Below are positions 8,796-17,882 of a stretch of 64,000 nt of DNA, piece by piece; the stretch's first letter is position 1, and every line of letters starts with the position of its first letter. Location of the stretch: the NCBI RefSeq assembly GCF_029625315.1, contig NZ_CP121110.1, positions 1,913,501 through 1,977,500 of the forward strand. The letters run 5' to 3'. This stretch comes from Flavobacterium ginsengisoli. Its GTDB lineage: Bacteria > Bacteroidota > Bacteroidia > Flavobacteriales > Flavobacteriaceae. Under the pieces are notes generated by a model, which saw only the letters and a program-made list of their open reading frames with translations, ran no database searches and was not told the DNA's origin. Both the position numbers and the translations under genes were made by a program.

Positions 8796-11131
8796 CTAAT
8801 TTTGATATTGCTTCTTATTAGGTTTACTGCTCATATAAAACGTAATCTTTCCTCCATTTATAACATCTGCATGTTTTAAAAACGGCCTTTCTAATTGTTT
8901 ACCGTTCAGTAAAACTTTATTCACAAATACATTTTTATCAGATTGATTTACGGTTTTTACTTCAAAAGTTTTTCCATTTTCCAAATTTAAAATGGCATTT
9001 TTCAGCAAGGGACTTCCTAGCGCATATTCATCAGAACCTGGAGCAACTGGATAAAATCCTAAACTGCTAAAAATATACCAAGCACTCATTTGACCAAAAT
9101 CGTCATTTCCGCCTAAACCATCAGCGCCATTTCTGTACATTTTTTTCAAAATCATTCTAATTTTATCTTGCGCTTTCCAAGGCGAATCTGTCCAATTGTA
9201 TAAGTAGACAACATGATGCGAAGGCTCATTTCCGTGAACATAATTCCCTATGATTCCGTCTCTTGTAATATCTTCTGTATTTTCAAAATATTTATCAGGA
9301 AGATGCATATTGAACAATGAATCTAAACGAACTTTAAATTTCTCATTTCCTCCCATCAATTGAATCATATCAGCTGGATCTTGCGGAACGTACAAACTAT
9401 AATTCCAAGAATTTCCTTCAATAAAACCTTGTCCGTGCGTATCTAATGGGTCAAATTCTTTCTTGAAAGTCCCATCATTCAATTTTGGACGCATGAAACC
9501 TGTTTTTTCGTCATACACATTTTTATAATTTTTCGATCTTCCAATGAATTCATTATAAACATCTGTTTTTCCAAGTTTTTTAGTCGCTTGCGCGATTGCC
9601 CAGTCATCATAAGCATATTCTAAAGTTTTAGAAACCGAAGCACCGTTTTTATCTTCTGGAACATATCCTTTATTCATATAAAATTCTAATCCATCATAAT
9701 AAGGTACTTTTGCAGTATTCACACAAGCTTGAAGTGCTTTCTCGGCATCAAAACTAATATTGCCTTTTACAATAGCATCTGCCACAACCGAAACCGAATG
9801 GTACCCAATCATACACCAGTTTTCGTTGGCATAATGCGACCATATTGGAAGCATTTTATGAACACTCTGATCTGAATGCGCCAGCATCGAACTCACCATA
9901 TCGGCGTTTCTTTTTGGCTGGACAATATTAAATAAAGGATGTAAAGCACGATAAGTATCCCAAAGCGAATAACTGGTATAATTGGTAAAGTTTTCGGCTT
10001 TATGCACATTCATATCAAGACCTTTATAGTTTCGATCTAAATCCATGTATTCTGTGGGACCTAAAAATGCGTGATACATTGCAGTATAAAAATTAACCAA
10101 ATCTTCTTTTTGAATGGTTTCCACCTGAACTTTATTCAATTCTTTATTCCAAACTTCCTGACTTTGTTTTTTTACTTTTTCGAAATCCCAATCTGGAGTT
10201 TCTTTTTTCATGTTTTCTAATGCTCCAGCAGAACTTACAGGCGAAAGAGCCATTTTGATTTTAATTTTTTCACCTTCATTCGTATCAAAATCAAAAAATA
10301 GTTTTAAGTTTTGACCTGCCATTTCTGGGAAGTTTTTCGTTTGATCGAATTTTCCCCAAAAACCTCTGTAAACACTTTTTCTTGAACAGCTTGTCCGTAG
10401 CTTTTAATAGGTTTATTGAAAGACATGGCAAAATAAACTGTTCTGGTTCTCGCCCATCCGTTTGTCTGACGATATCCTGTTATTAAAGTATCGTTTTCTA
10501 CACGAACAAATGTCCAAACATTCTTTTTATCGTAATTGTAAATTCCTGAAGTTAAATCTAAAATAATATGTGCATCATTAGATTTTGGAAAAGTATACTG
10601 ATGCATTCCAACACGAGTTGTGGCTGTCAATTCTGCTTTAATTTTATGATCTTCTAGAAAAACGCTGTAATAAGCTGGCTCTGCTTTTTCTGTTGCATGC
10701 GAAAATGCCGATCTATAACCAGATAATGGTTTAGACGCCACACCAGGATTTAATTGCAGTTTTCCCGTTGTTGGCATAATTAAGAAATCACCTAAATCTG
10801 AATGTCCAGTTCCGCTAAAATGAGTATGGCTGAAACCTACAATCGTTTTATCTTCATATTGATAACCGGCGCAGTATTTATAAACTTCTCCATTATATTT
10901 TCCGTTTAAGCTATAAGCAATTGTATCGGTTTCTGGGCTCAATTGTACGCTTCCAAAAGGGACTGTTGGGCCTGGGTAAGTGTGTCCCATTTTTGCTGTT
11001 CCAATCATTGGATCAACATATTGAATAAGATTTAACTTTTCGGTCGCCTTCTTTTGTCCTTTTATATGATTACTCGAAAGCATTAAAGCCAATACTCCGA
11101 AAAGAAAATTACAGCATTTTGTTTTAATCAT
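8796..11131 (-). pseudogene. GH92 alpha-1,2-mannosidase (frameshifted)
   Basis: The gene starts at 11131 with a signal peptide (MIKTKCCNFLFGVLALMLSSNHIKG). The N-terminal beta-sandwich shows YVDPMIGTAKMGHTYPGPTVPFGSVQLSPET and GFSHTHFSGTGHSDLGD, hallmarks of GH92. The frame breaks near 10371; one extra T there restores VFYRGFWGKFDQTKNFPEMAGQNL and a 778-aa protein of normal family length. The C-terminal (alpha/alpha)6 domain is complete (GLGGNDDFGQMSAWYIFSSLGFYPVAPGSDEY). GH92 enzymes are calcium-dependent inverting exo-mannosidases acting on mannoproteins or N-glycans. No SusC/SusD pair is nearby, so this is an orphan secreted glycosidase. It is read as a -1 indel in an otherwise complete gene. 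Confidence 0.9.
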
Positions 11132-11237
11132 TTTTTATTGTTTTTCTTTGAAATCTTTGTTGTTGTTTTAATGTAGAAAAGTACAACAAAATCTATTTTT
11201 AAAAAACATAAATTTAGCAGAACTCGAAAGGTTTAAA

Positions 11238-11245
11238 TATCTTTG
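11238..11245 (+). promoter_or_regulatory. Promoter -7 box deciding the start of the 11,270 gene
   Basis: TATCTTTG is a perfect TAnnTTTG. It overlaps the ATG at 11243, so translation almost certainly begins at the next in-frame ATG at 11270, 24 bp downstream. Confidence 0.65.
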
Positions 11246-11269
11246 ATGTACAAAAAGTCTAGCGAAAAC

Positions 11270-11894
11270 ATGAAAAAATATATTTTAATTCTACTTTCTT
11301 TTTATTCCTCTTTTATTTTTTCTCAAAAAGCAGAAAGCCACAGATTAAACAAACAAGAAATTTCTGAACGCGAACTTGAAAACACAACCAATTTCCCTAT
11401 TTATAGAGCATTTGAATTTAGCGATAAAAGCGGAGTTTACGAATTGGTTTTAGGCGAAAATCAAAAAGTAATTTCTAAAAAGGATACTTTAAACACAAAA
11501 ATACAAGCTGTTTGTGTAATTAATGACCACGGCGGACTTTTAGATCAATGGAAAATTAATGATTTGCTTGAAGATACTCTGCCAAAAGAAACAAACATTT
11601 GGTTTTGGACAAAATATTGCAGTACAAAAAGATATTGATGGAGACGGTTATATTGAACCTATTATTGTTTATGGAACTCGCAACGAAGATGGCTATATAA
11701 GACGCGTAAAAATTATTACGGTTTATAAAAAGAAAAAATATGTTATTCGCGCAATTGAATGTGATTTTGATAATTGCAGAAGTTTTGAAAAAGATCAAAA
11801 TTGGAATACGCTTCCGCAGAAAATAAAATTATACGTTAATCAATTGACTGAAAAAATGAGAAAAGAACAGGATGTGCTTTTAAAAAATGGGTAA
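11270..11894 (+). pseudogene. Secreted hypothetical protein, frameshifted
   Basis: From 11270 the product begins MKKYILILLSFYSSFIFSQ, a signal peptide. The frame closes at 11638, but homology-like sequence continues in the next frame (AVQKDIDGDGYIEPIIVYGTRNEDGYIRRVKIITVYKKKKYVIRAIECDFDN) to 11894. Deleting one T at 11617/11618, directly before a GCA codon, joins WFWTKYAVQKDIDGDG and gives 207 aa. The DIDGDG stretch resembles a calcium-binding or FG-GAP-like loop in periplasmic proteins. The function is unknown; the location is likely periplasm. Confidence 0.7.
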
Positions 11895-11897
11895 TTT

Positions 11898-11972
11898 TAA
11901 TGGTGAATTGTAAATTGTTAATGATTGATGTTGATTCTTAATTAATAATTAACAATTTACAATTCACCATTA
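11898..11972. repeat. Perfect 25-bp inverted repeat
   Basis: Arms 11898-11922 and 11948-11972 are perfect inverted copies around an AT-rich 25-nt centre, between two convergent genes. It could form a long hairpin and terminate both, but its length and AT content look more like a miniature palindromic element. Confidence 0.8.
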
Positions 11973-11980
11973 ACAATTAT

Positions 11981-12337
11981 CTATTCATTCATTTCATCAT
12001 AACGTTCTGGAACTTGCGGATCGTAAAGCGGACATTTGAATTCTTCCATGATATCTACTAATTTATTCATGGTTTTTCCTTCTGTTCCGTAGCAGTCAAT
12101 TTTTACGCTTTGAGGCGTTGTAATAACTTGAAATGCACCTTTTCCTTTTGGATTTTTCCAGCTGTCTTCATCCACTCTTTCCCATTCAGAAAAGACTGAA
12201 TTAATTCTGTTTACGATTACTTCAATTTGAAGTGCAGCCAGACCTTCAACTTCTTGTTTTTCTACAAGAGCTTCATAAACTTCCTGATTGTTCAGGTAAA
12301 TTTCATCTAGGTATCTCCAAAAAAGTAATTCGTACAT
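11981..12337 (-). CDS. Conserved hypothetical acidic protein
   Basis: 118 aa, acidic, no signal peptide or membrane segment. It starts MYELLFWRYLDEIYLNNQEVYEALVEKQEVEGLAALQIEVIVNRINSVFSEWERVD and ends with CPLYDPQVPERYDEMNE. I do not recognise the family. It is downstream of purM on the same strand but separated by a 128-bp palindromic element, so it is probably transcribed separately. Confidence 0.7.
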   Translation of the reverse strand: MYELLFWRYLDEIYLNNQEVYEALVEKQEVEGLAALQIEVIVNRINSVFSEWERVDEDSWKNPKGKGAFQVITTPQSVKIDCYGTEGKTMNKLVDIMEEFKCPLYDPQVPERYDEMNE

Positions 12338-12352
12338 AGTTAAATATTTTTA

Positions 12353-12480
12353 AACCATATGAGTGATATAAGAAAATATAAATTTTTTCTGAGTGAAATC
12401 GAAAGCTGTCATTAATAAGGCTTCGACTTTGCTCAGCCTGACAATCTAACTTAAAATGAACTTATATCACTTATATGGTT
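12353..12480. repeat. Nested palindromic (MITE-like) element
   Basis: Outer arms 12353-12372 (AACCATATGAGTGATATAAG) and 12461-12480 are near-perfect inverted copies (one mismatch). Inside is a second, degenerate palindrome related to the element at 8721-8786 (TGAGTGAAATCGAAAGC and GGCTTCGACTTTGCTCAGCC). The layered structure suggests one repeat inserted into another. It lies between purM and the 118-aa gene. Confidence 0.7.
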
Positions 12481-12487
12481 ATTTTTT

Positions 12488-13666
12488 TTAATAATTAAAT
12501 GTTCCGTATTCGCTAGTAATTGTAAGCTTTTTAGAATCTGAAGCTTCTACTCTACCTACAATCTGCGCATCAACATTAAATGATTTCGAAATTTCGATAA
12601 TATCTTGTGCAATATTTTCTGGAACGTAAAGCTCCATTCTGTGACCGCAGTTGAAAACCTGATACATTTCTTTCCAATCTGTTTTTGATTGTTCTTGAAT
12701 TAATTTGAACAATGGCGGCACCGGAAACAAATTGTCTTTTATAACATGTAAGTCTTTTACAAAATGTAAAATTTTAGTTTGTGCACCACCACTGCAATGT
12801 ACCATTCCGTGAATATCTTCTGGAGTATATTTATCTAAAATTTTCTTTATAATTGGTGCGTAAGTTCTTGTTGGAGAAAGCACTAATTGTCCGGCATTGA
12901 TTGGACTGTTTTCTACTTCATCTGTCAAGTTTACTTGTCCTGAATAAATTAATTCTTCTGGAACGGCAGCATCGTAACTTTCTGGATATTTCTTAGCCAA
13001 ATATTTTCCGAAAACATCATGACGTGCAGAAGTAAGTCCGTTACTTCCCATCCCTCCATTATATCCTTTTTCGTAAGTTGCTTGTCCGAAAGAAGCCAAA
13101 CCAACAATTACATCTCCAGCTTTAATATTTGCATTGTCTACAACATCACTACGTTTCATACGAGCTGTTACAGTAGAATCTACAATAATGGTACGAACTA
13201 CATCGCCAACATCTGCTGTTTCTCCTCCTGTTGAATGAATGGTAACTCCAAATGATTTTAATTCGTTGATTAGTTCCTCTGTTCCGTTGATAATTGCAGA
13301 AATTACCTCAGCTGGAATTAGGTTTTTGTTTCTTCCAATTGTCGAAGAAAGTAAGATATTATCTGTTGCGCCAACACACAATAAATCGTCAATATTCATG
13401 ATTAAGGCATCTTGAGCAATTCCTTTCCAAACAGAAAGATCTCCAGTTTCTTTCCAATACATGTATGCTAAAGACGACTTTGTACCCGCTCCGTCAGCAT
13501 GCATAATTAGGCAGTGATCATTGTCCTGAGTTAAATAATCAGGAACAATTTTACAGAATGCCTGCGGAAATAAACCTTTGTCAATATTTTTTATAGCGTT
13601 ATGTACGTCTTCTTTTGATGCCGAAACACCTCTTTGTGCATATCTTTTGCTAGAATCTGAACTCAT
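12488..13666 (-). CDS. purM: Phosphoribosylformylglycinamidine cyclo-ligase (AIR synthase)
   Basis: 392 aa. It catalyses ATP-dependent closure of FGAM to aminoimidazole ribonucleotide in de novo purine synthesis. Recognised by RYAQRGVSASKEDVHNAIKNI, HADGAGTKSSLAYMYWKETGDLSVWKGIAQDALIMNIDDLLCVGA and HSTGGETADVGDVVRTIIVDSTVTARM, the PurM nucleotide- and substrate-binding stretches. It is about 50 residues longer than the E. coli enzyme, as is usual for the Bacteroidota form. It is cytoplasmic, and alone rather than in a pur operon here. Confidence 0.93.
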   Translation of the reverse strand: MSSDSSKRYAQRGVSASKEDVHNAIKNIDKGLFPQAFCKIVPDYLTQDNDHCLIMHADGAGTKSSLAYMYWKETGDLSVWKGIAQDALIMNIDDLLCVGATDNILLSSTIGRNKNLIPAEVISAIINGTEELINELKSFGVTIHSTGGETADVGDVVRTIIVDSTVTARMKRSDVVDNANIKAGDVIVGLASFGQATYEKGYNGGMGSNGLTSARHDVFGKYLAKKYPESYDAAVPEELIYSGQVNLTDEVENSPINAGQLVLSPTRTYAPIIKKILDKYTPEDIHGMVHCSGGAQTKILHFVKDLHVIKDNLFPVPPLFKLIQEQSKTDWKEMYQVFNCGHRMELYVPENIAQDIIEISKSFNVDAQIVGRVEASDSKKLTITSEYGTFNY

Positions 13667-13746
13667 GAAAATTAGTTTGTGTTGATGTGCTGCAAAGATA
13701 ATCCCTTTTTTTAATTCTTTGCCTTATTCGATTATTTGATTGATAA

Positions 13747-13781
13747 AAAAATCGGCAGAAGTTTATATTCTGCCGATCTCC
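13747..13781 (-). terminator. Terminator of the curli operon
   Basis: Read on the minus strand, ATCGGCAGAA / TTCTGCCGAT with a 7-nt loop is followed by a T7 tract, about 40 bp after the last gene of the curli operon. Confidence 0.85.
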
Positions 13782-13819
13782 CGAAATAAAATTGGTTATG
13801 AAACTTTGGCTTGATGCTT

Positions 13820-15304
13820 TTATTCCCAGTCGGGCATTGAAGCTCCTGTAAATAAGATTACTCTAGAATTTGCAACTCCTATTCCGCATTTAACGATATT
13901 TTTTACTGAAATTCCATCATTTGAAGTGTTCATAAAGATTAGCTCGGCTTCATTTGGTGAATACCTAACATCCAAGTCATTTGATCCTGAAGGCTTTTCT
14001 GTAGTAATTTCATATGAATTACCTAAAAGAAAACTATATTCAAAAATTTTAGAATCTAATTGACGATAATTATTGTTTTCAAATCCTGAAACATCTCTAG
14101 TATAAACTAATTTCAAGCCAGAAACTGAAAAACTCAAACCGCTAACAGCACCTGGTAAGCTAGCCAATATTGGAGTTACAACTACTCCCGACGGATTTAT
14201 AACATAAATTTCTACGCCATAGCCATTTATATCATTTACTTTTAAAGCTATTTTACTTCCATCTGCACTCCAATCACATTCTGAAATAAATTTACCGTTT
14301 GGGGTCTGGAATATTTTGGCGACTCCACTTCCATCGCTTTTTATCCTATATAATTTATCAAAGTTCGGATAAATAAATTCGCTTCCAGAAGCATTCCACG
14401 AATACCCTATATAATTTGCATTAAACCCAGCAATAGGAATAGAACTTGTTACTTTTTTTATGTTTGTTCCGTCAAAATTCATCGTATAAATATCATTTTG
14501 CGAACCTGTTGTTCCTATAAATGCTATTTTTTGAGCCTGATTATTTCGTCTTGGTCGCCAATAATTTTTATCAGAACTTGTTAATTGGTATTGTTTTCCC
14601 GTATCATCTGCTGTAAAAATTACGTTGTTTCCATTTATGGTTTTCACAAATAAATGCCTTGTTGCTGGAAATGCAATTGTAGAAAATGCGCTTATTGTGC
14701 TTAAAACTGGTGCATTTACTCCATCACTTACAGAAACTTGCCAATAATATTTTGTGCCATACATTAAATTTGTCAGTGCCAGTTTTTTGTCTTTTATATC
14801 TGTAAAAACCGCGATATCGCTATTTTTATCATTTCTCAGATTTATCGTGTATGTCATCGTATCATTATCAGGATCGGCAACAGTCCAACTGAGTTCTAAA
14901 TTTATAGGCTGACTTGTGCTATTATCTGTTGGAGCAACCAAAACCGGAACTGTTGGAGGTTTGTTATTTGCTGTCGATTTGCTTAATTCGAATACAATTT
15001 CAGAAGTGTTATTGGCTGTTACAGTAACCGCTTCGAACTTTGCTGTAAAACCATCCTTTTGGGCTTGAAAAGAATATTCGCCCACTTTTACATTCGAAAC
15101 CGTAAATTTTCCTTCAGCATCTGTAAAAACAGTGCTAGTTGTTGGACTTGATAATATTTTTACATTTTCCATTGGTTCAAAAGTATCACTATTGACTACT
15201 TTTCCGGTTACAGTTCCAAACTGAGATTCTCCAATTTTCTCTTCGCTGCAGGAAACCAGACCTAATAAAAAAAGTACACTTGCTATTTTATATAAATACT
15301 TCAT
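13820..15304 (-). CDS. Lipoprotein with carboxypeptidase-regulatory, Fn3-like and WD40/PD40-type beta-propeller regions; curli-operon distal gene
   Basis: 494 aa. A lipobox (LGLVSCSEE, Cys20) predicts membrane anchoring. Residues about 30-105 form a carboxypeptidase-regulatory-like beta-sandwich (VTGKVVNSDTFEPMENVKILSSPTTSTVFTDAEGKFTVSNVKVGEYSF). Residues about 113-210 are fibronectin-III-like (PPTVPVLVAPTDNSTSQPINLELSWTVADPDNDTMTYTINLR). Residues about 215-494 are a TolB/PD40-like propeller (KIAFIGTTGSQNDIYTMNFDGTNIKKVT, SADGSKIALKVN). It follows csgG by 55 bp with no terminator between, and the operon terminator comes after it. Its function is unknown; a surface or outer-membrane accessory of curli assembly is a reasonable inference. 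Confidence 0.85.
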   Translation of the reverse strand: MKYLYKIASVLFLLGLVSCSEEKIGESQFGTVTGKVVNSDTFEPMENVKILSSPTTSTVFTDAEGKFTVSNVKVGEYSFQAQKDGFTAKFEAVTVTANNTSEIVFELSKSTANNKPPTVPVLVAPTDNSTSQPINLELSWTVADPDNDTMTYTINLRNDKNSDIAVFTDIKDKKLALTNLMYGTKYYWQVSVSDGVNAPVLSTISAFSTIAFPATRHLFVKTINGNNVIFTADDTGKQYQLTSSDKNYWRPRRNNQAQKIAFIGTTGSQNDIYTMNFDGTNIKKVTSSIPIAGFNANYIGYSWNASGSEFIYPNFDKLYRIKSDGSGVAKIFQTPNGKFISECDWSADGSKIALKVNDINGYGVEIYVINPSGVVVTPILASLPGAVSGLSFSVSGLKLVYTRDVSGFENNNYRQLDSKIFEYSFLLGNSYEITTEKPSGSNDLDVRYSPNEAELIFMNTSNDGISVKNIVKCGIGVANSRVILFTGASMPDWE

Positions 15305-15359
15305 TATTACCTTACTTTTAAAATTTAAACTTCTTTCTTACATCTTCGAAATGACCGAT

Positions 15360-16724
15360 TTACTTTTTCTTTTTCTTCACAAAATAATAAGTCAGTCCTA
15401 ATCCAAATTTATAATAGTAATCATCTCGGGTTCCAGCAACTATATAATCGATATTATCACTGAAATTGATATTTTGCTCCGCAAATAATTTTATTCCTAT
15501 TCTATCTGAAGCCAAATATTCAAGACCTCCTCCATATTGGACTTTGCCATATGTATTTTCAAATTTCCTATTCATTCCATATCCGCCACCTACATATAAA
15601 TAAGGCGTAAGACGGTCTTTAGGAAGTATGACCCATTCCATATTAAGATCGTATGTAATGTATCCGACATCGACTAAATTTTTATTGGCAAGATTTACCA
15701 CATTTGTAGAAGCGCTGATATTAAAACTTGGAGTAATAAAGAATTTTAAAGCTCCGCGTCCAAAAGGTCTTAAAAGCGGATCTTGATAATCTCCATCCAT
15801 TAAAGTAGCTCCACCAGAAAGTTCTATAGCAAACTGGCTTCTTCTATTTTCTAAGACCCTATCATAAAGTCCTGTAACATCTGCCGTTTTGGTTTCTTCT
15901 GCGTATGCTTTTAATAAATTGTCAACCTGCCATTTTGGTGCATCGGCTTCCCAGATATTGTCTTTTATTCCTTCTAAAACCAATGATTCTACCGCTTTTT
16001 CTATCGCTTCTGTTACAGCCATGTGTACGGGTTCATTAGTTGTATATCCGGTTTCTACTTCCAAAAGCCTTTTAAAATTTACATATCTAAAAAGACTCTC
16101 GTCGATAGCCTGAGACAAAATAGTTTTTGAGATATAAACAGATTTTAGAATTTTTCCGTTTGAAGTAGAAATCATTCTTAAGTATATTGTAACACGATCC
16201 TGGCGATATTTCACAGAAGCTCCAGCTCCAAAATATCGAGCACCAAATCCGCCTGTAATAATATTGGAATCATAGGAAACTATACCTCCTTCTAACAAAA
16301 CTCCTGCATACAATAATGGAGTTAACTGGGGTTCGTTCGGATTTGCATTTTTTACATATTCCTGTCTCGTGGCTCGAATAAGATTTCGCTCCTGCAATAA
16401 GTTTCCAATATTTTCGCGCTCAATTGGCACAAACCATTTTGAGTCTTCTAGCGCTTTTATTAGAATAGACGTTGCGCCCTGAGTTACAGCAGTACTAAAA
16501 CTGCTTCCGTTTTCCTGAGGTTTATATTGTCCAGTCTGGTCTCTAAATTTATAGACACCAACTACAACTTGCTCTTTAGGTTTTGGTAAATCTTTTAATA
16601 ATGAAGTCGCAGGCGTTCCTTCTCCCAAAACAGCTTTTTGTACTCCTGTGGGTTGATTATAATAAGCGCCGCAACCAGTAAAAAGAAATCCAAATACAAT
16701 AAATAAATAGTAATGGAATCGCAT
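15360..16724 (-). CDS. csgG: Curli secretion channel CsgG with C-terminal beta-barrel extension
   Basis: 454 aa. A lipobox (FLFTGCGAYY, Cys18) precedes the CsgG domain, about 20-260: VVVGVYKFRDQTGQYKP, SILIKALEDSKWFVPIERENIGNLLQERNLIRATRQE, LLEGGIVSYDSNIITGGFGARYFG. CsgG forms the nonameric outer-membrane pore that exports curlin subunits. E. coli CsgG ends at about 277 residues; here another 150 or so residues follow with alternating beta-strand pattern and a C-terminal aromatic strand (YYYKFGLGLTYYFVKKKKK), resembling an OmpA-type barrel. The start codon lies 1 bp after csgF. Confidence 0.93.
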   Translation of the reverse strand: MRFHYYLFIVFGFLFTGCGAYYNQPTGVQKAVLGEGTPATSLLKDLPKPKEQVVVGVYKFRDQTGQYKPQENGSSFSTAVTQGATSILIKALEDSKWFVPIERENIGNLLQERNLIRATRQEYVKNANPNEPQLTPLLYAGVLLEGGIVSYDSNIITGGFGARYFGAGASVKYRQDRVTIYLRMISTSNGKILKSVYISKTILSQAIDESLFRYVNFKRLLEVETGYTTNEPVHMAVTEAIEKAVESLVLEGIKDNIWEADAPKWQVDNLLKAYAEETKTADVTGLYDRVLENRRSQFAIELSGGATLMDGDYQDPLLRPFGRGALKFFITPSFNISASTNVVNLANKNLVDVGYITYDLNMEWVILPKDRLTPYLYVGGGYGMNRKFENTYGKVQYGGGLEYLASDRIGIKLFAEQNINFSDNIDYIVAGTRDDYYYKFGLGLTYYFVKKKKK

Positions 16725-16725
16725 A

Positions 16726-17130
16726 TTATTGATTTGGGATGATTACTTGGGTTTGTTCTCCTGTATTGGTATCTAGGATATTTAAAGTTAATCCGTCAGA
16801 AGATGGATAGACATCTACTGAATAACTTCCGAATGTATAAGAGCCTTCTTTGATACCATCTGTACCAAATTGCTGTTTATAAAGAGAACTAGAAATCTGA
16901 CTTAGCAATTGTGAGTTTAAATTGGCTTTAAATCGTTCTAAATCAGTTTGGGGTTTGGTTTCTGCTGTTTTGTCCTTTTGTTTATTTTGCGCTTCTGCAC
17001 TACTTAGAAGCCACTGATAGTTAAAAGTATCTCCTCCAAAAGCTGGATTTACAGGTTTGTAAACTAAAGCTTGAGCATTTATAAATGGAGAAATAAGCAG
17101 AAAAACTGCAAGGATTAAAATAAATTTCAT
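16726..17130 (-). CDS. csgF: Curli assembly factor CsgF
   Basis: 134 aa with a signal peptide (MKFILILAVFLLISPFINAQA). The mature start LVYKPVNPAFGGDTFNYQWLLSSAEAQNKQKD carries the conserved N-P-x-F-G-G and L-L-x-S-A-x-A-Q-N motif that inserts in the CsgG pore. The C-terminal part (GSYSVDVYPSSDGLTLNILDTNTGEQTQVIIP) matches the CsgF beta-domain. CsgF couples the pore to the CsgB nucleator at the surface. It sits 16 bp after csgE and 1 bp before csgG. Confidence 0.93.
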   Translation of the reverse strand: MKFILILAVFLLISPFINAQALVYKPVNPAFGGDTFNYQWLLSSAEAQNKQKDKTAETKPQTDLERFKANLNSQLLSQISSSLYKQQFGTDGIKEGSYTFGSYSVDVYPSSDGLTLNILDTNTGEQTQVIIPNQ

Positions 17131-17146
17131 GTCGCTAATAATAAAA

Positions 17147-17875
17147 TTAATACTGAGTGAAATATTTGCGTTGTTTTTCTTTTTCTTTCAAATAAGTAAA
17201 AGTGGTATTTACAGCTTCCTCTGCAACTGCATCTAAAAACTCATCATCAGGCCTTACTAAAAAATCATAGATAACCTCATTATCTATAGTTATAGATATT
17301 GCTGTATTTCTGGCAAAACTGTATTCTTCACTTATTGTAACTATTTTTTCGGCATTTATCCCAATATCATTGTATTTGTAATAATATCTGTCGTAAAAAT
17401 CTTTTCCCATTTTTGTTTTGGTATCATCGGTAATGATACCTCTCAAAACAAATCCGTCAACAGGAAGAACTATTACATCGTCTTTTTTTTCTTCGCCCAA
17501 AACGACACGATCTTTCGCTATAATTTGCTTGTCTTCATCGTAAAACAAAAGCAAAATGATTACCTCATCATCTGCTGTCAAATTAATTTGCGATGTAGAC
17601 AATTTCTGAATTTCGTTGGGTTGCAAAGTAAAAACACCAACTTGGTCATTATTAGACTGATTATTACTTTTATTATTATTTTTTATAACAGACAAGCGAT
17701 AAGTCGCACTTCGAATTACTTCTGTTAAGTTTTCGGCAGTACCAGTAATTTTTACACTGTTTTCTACTCTTTCAATTTCGATTTTGGCTTTTATCTTATC
17801 CTGTGGAACTTGCCCATAAACAAGAAAAGAAAAAAACAATAGAAAGATTATGATATGTCTGTTTATAAAATACAT
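17147..17875 (-). CDS. csgE: CsgE with an N-terminal CsgC/CsgH-like domain
   Basis: 242 aa, nearly twice E. coli CsgE. A signal peptide spans about 1-21. Residues about 145-240 are the CsgE domain (VLRGIITDDTKTKMGKDFYDRYYYKY ... ISITIDNEVIYDFLVRPDDEFLDAVAEEAV), the periplasmic cap that feeds curlin to CsgG. Residues about 25-130 resemble the immunoglobulin-like anti-amyloid chaperones CsgC/CsgH: YRLSVIKNNNKSNNQSNNDQ then LSTSQINLTADDEVIILLLFYDE, against a CsgC-style segment ending NISPDDRVKIVVTVSDG. So an amyloid inhibitor and a substrate adaptor appear fused. The CsgE assignment is firm; the N-terminal domain is inferred from pattern. Confidence 0.88.
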   Translation of the reverse strand: MYFINRHIIIFLLFFSFLVYGQVPQDKIKAKIEIERVENSVKITGTAENLTEVIRSATYRLSVIKNNNKSNNQSNNDQVGVFTLQPNEIQKLSTSQINLTADDEVIILLLFYDEDKQIIAKDRVVLGEEKKDDVIVLPVDGFVLRGIITDDTKTKMGKDFYDRYYYKYNDIGINAEKIVTISEEYSFARNTAISITIDNEVIYDFLVRPDDEFLDAVAEEAVNTTFTYLKEKEKQRKYFTQY

Positions 17876-17882
17876 CTTTATT

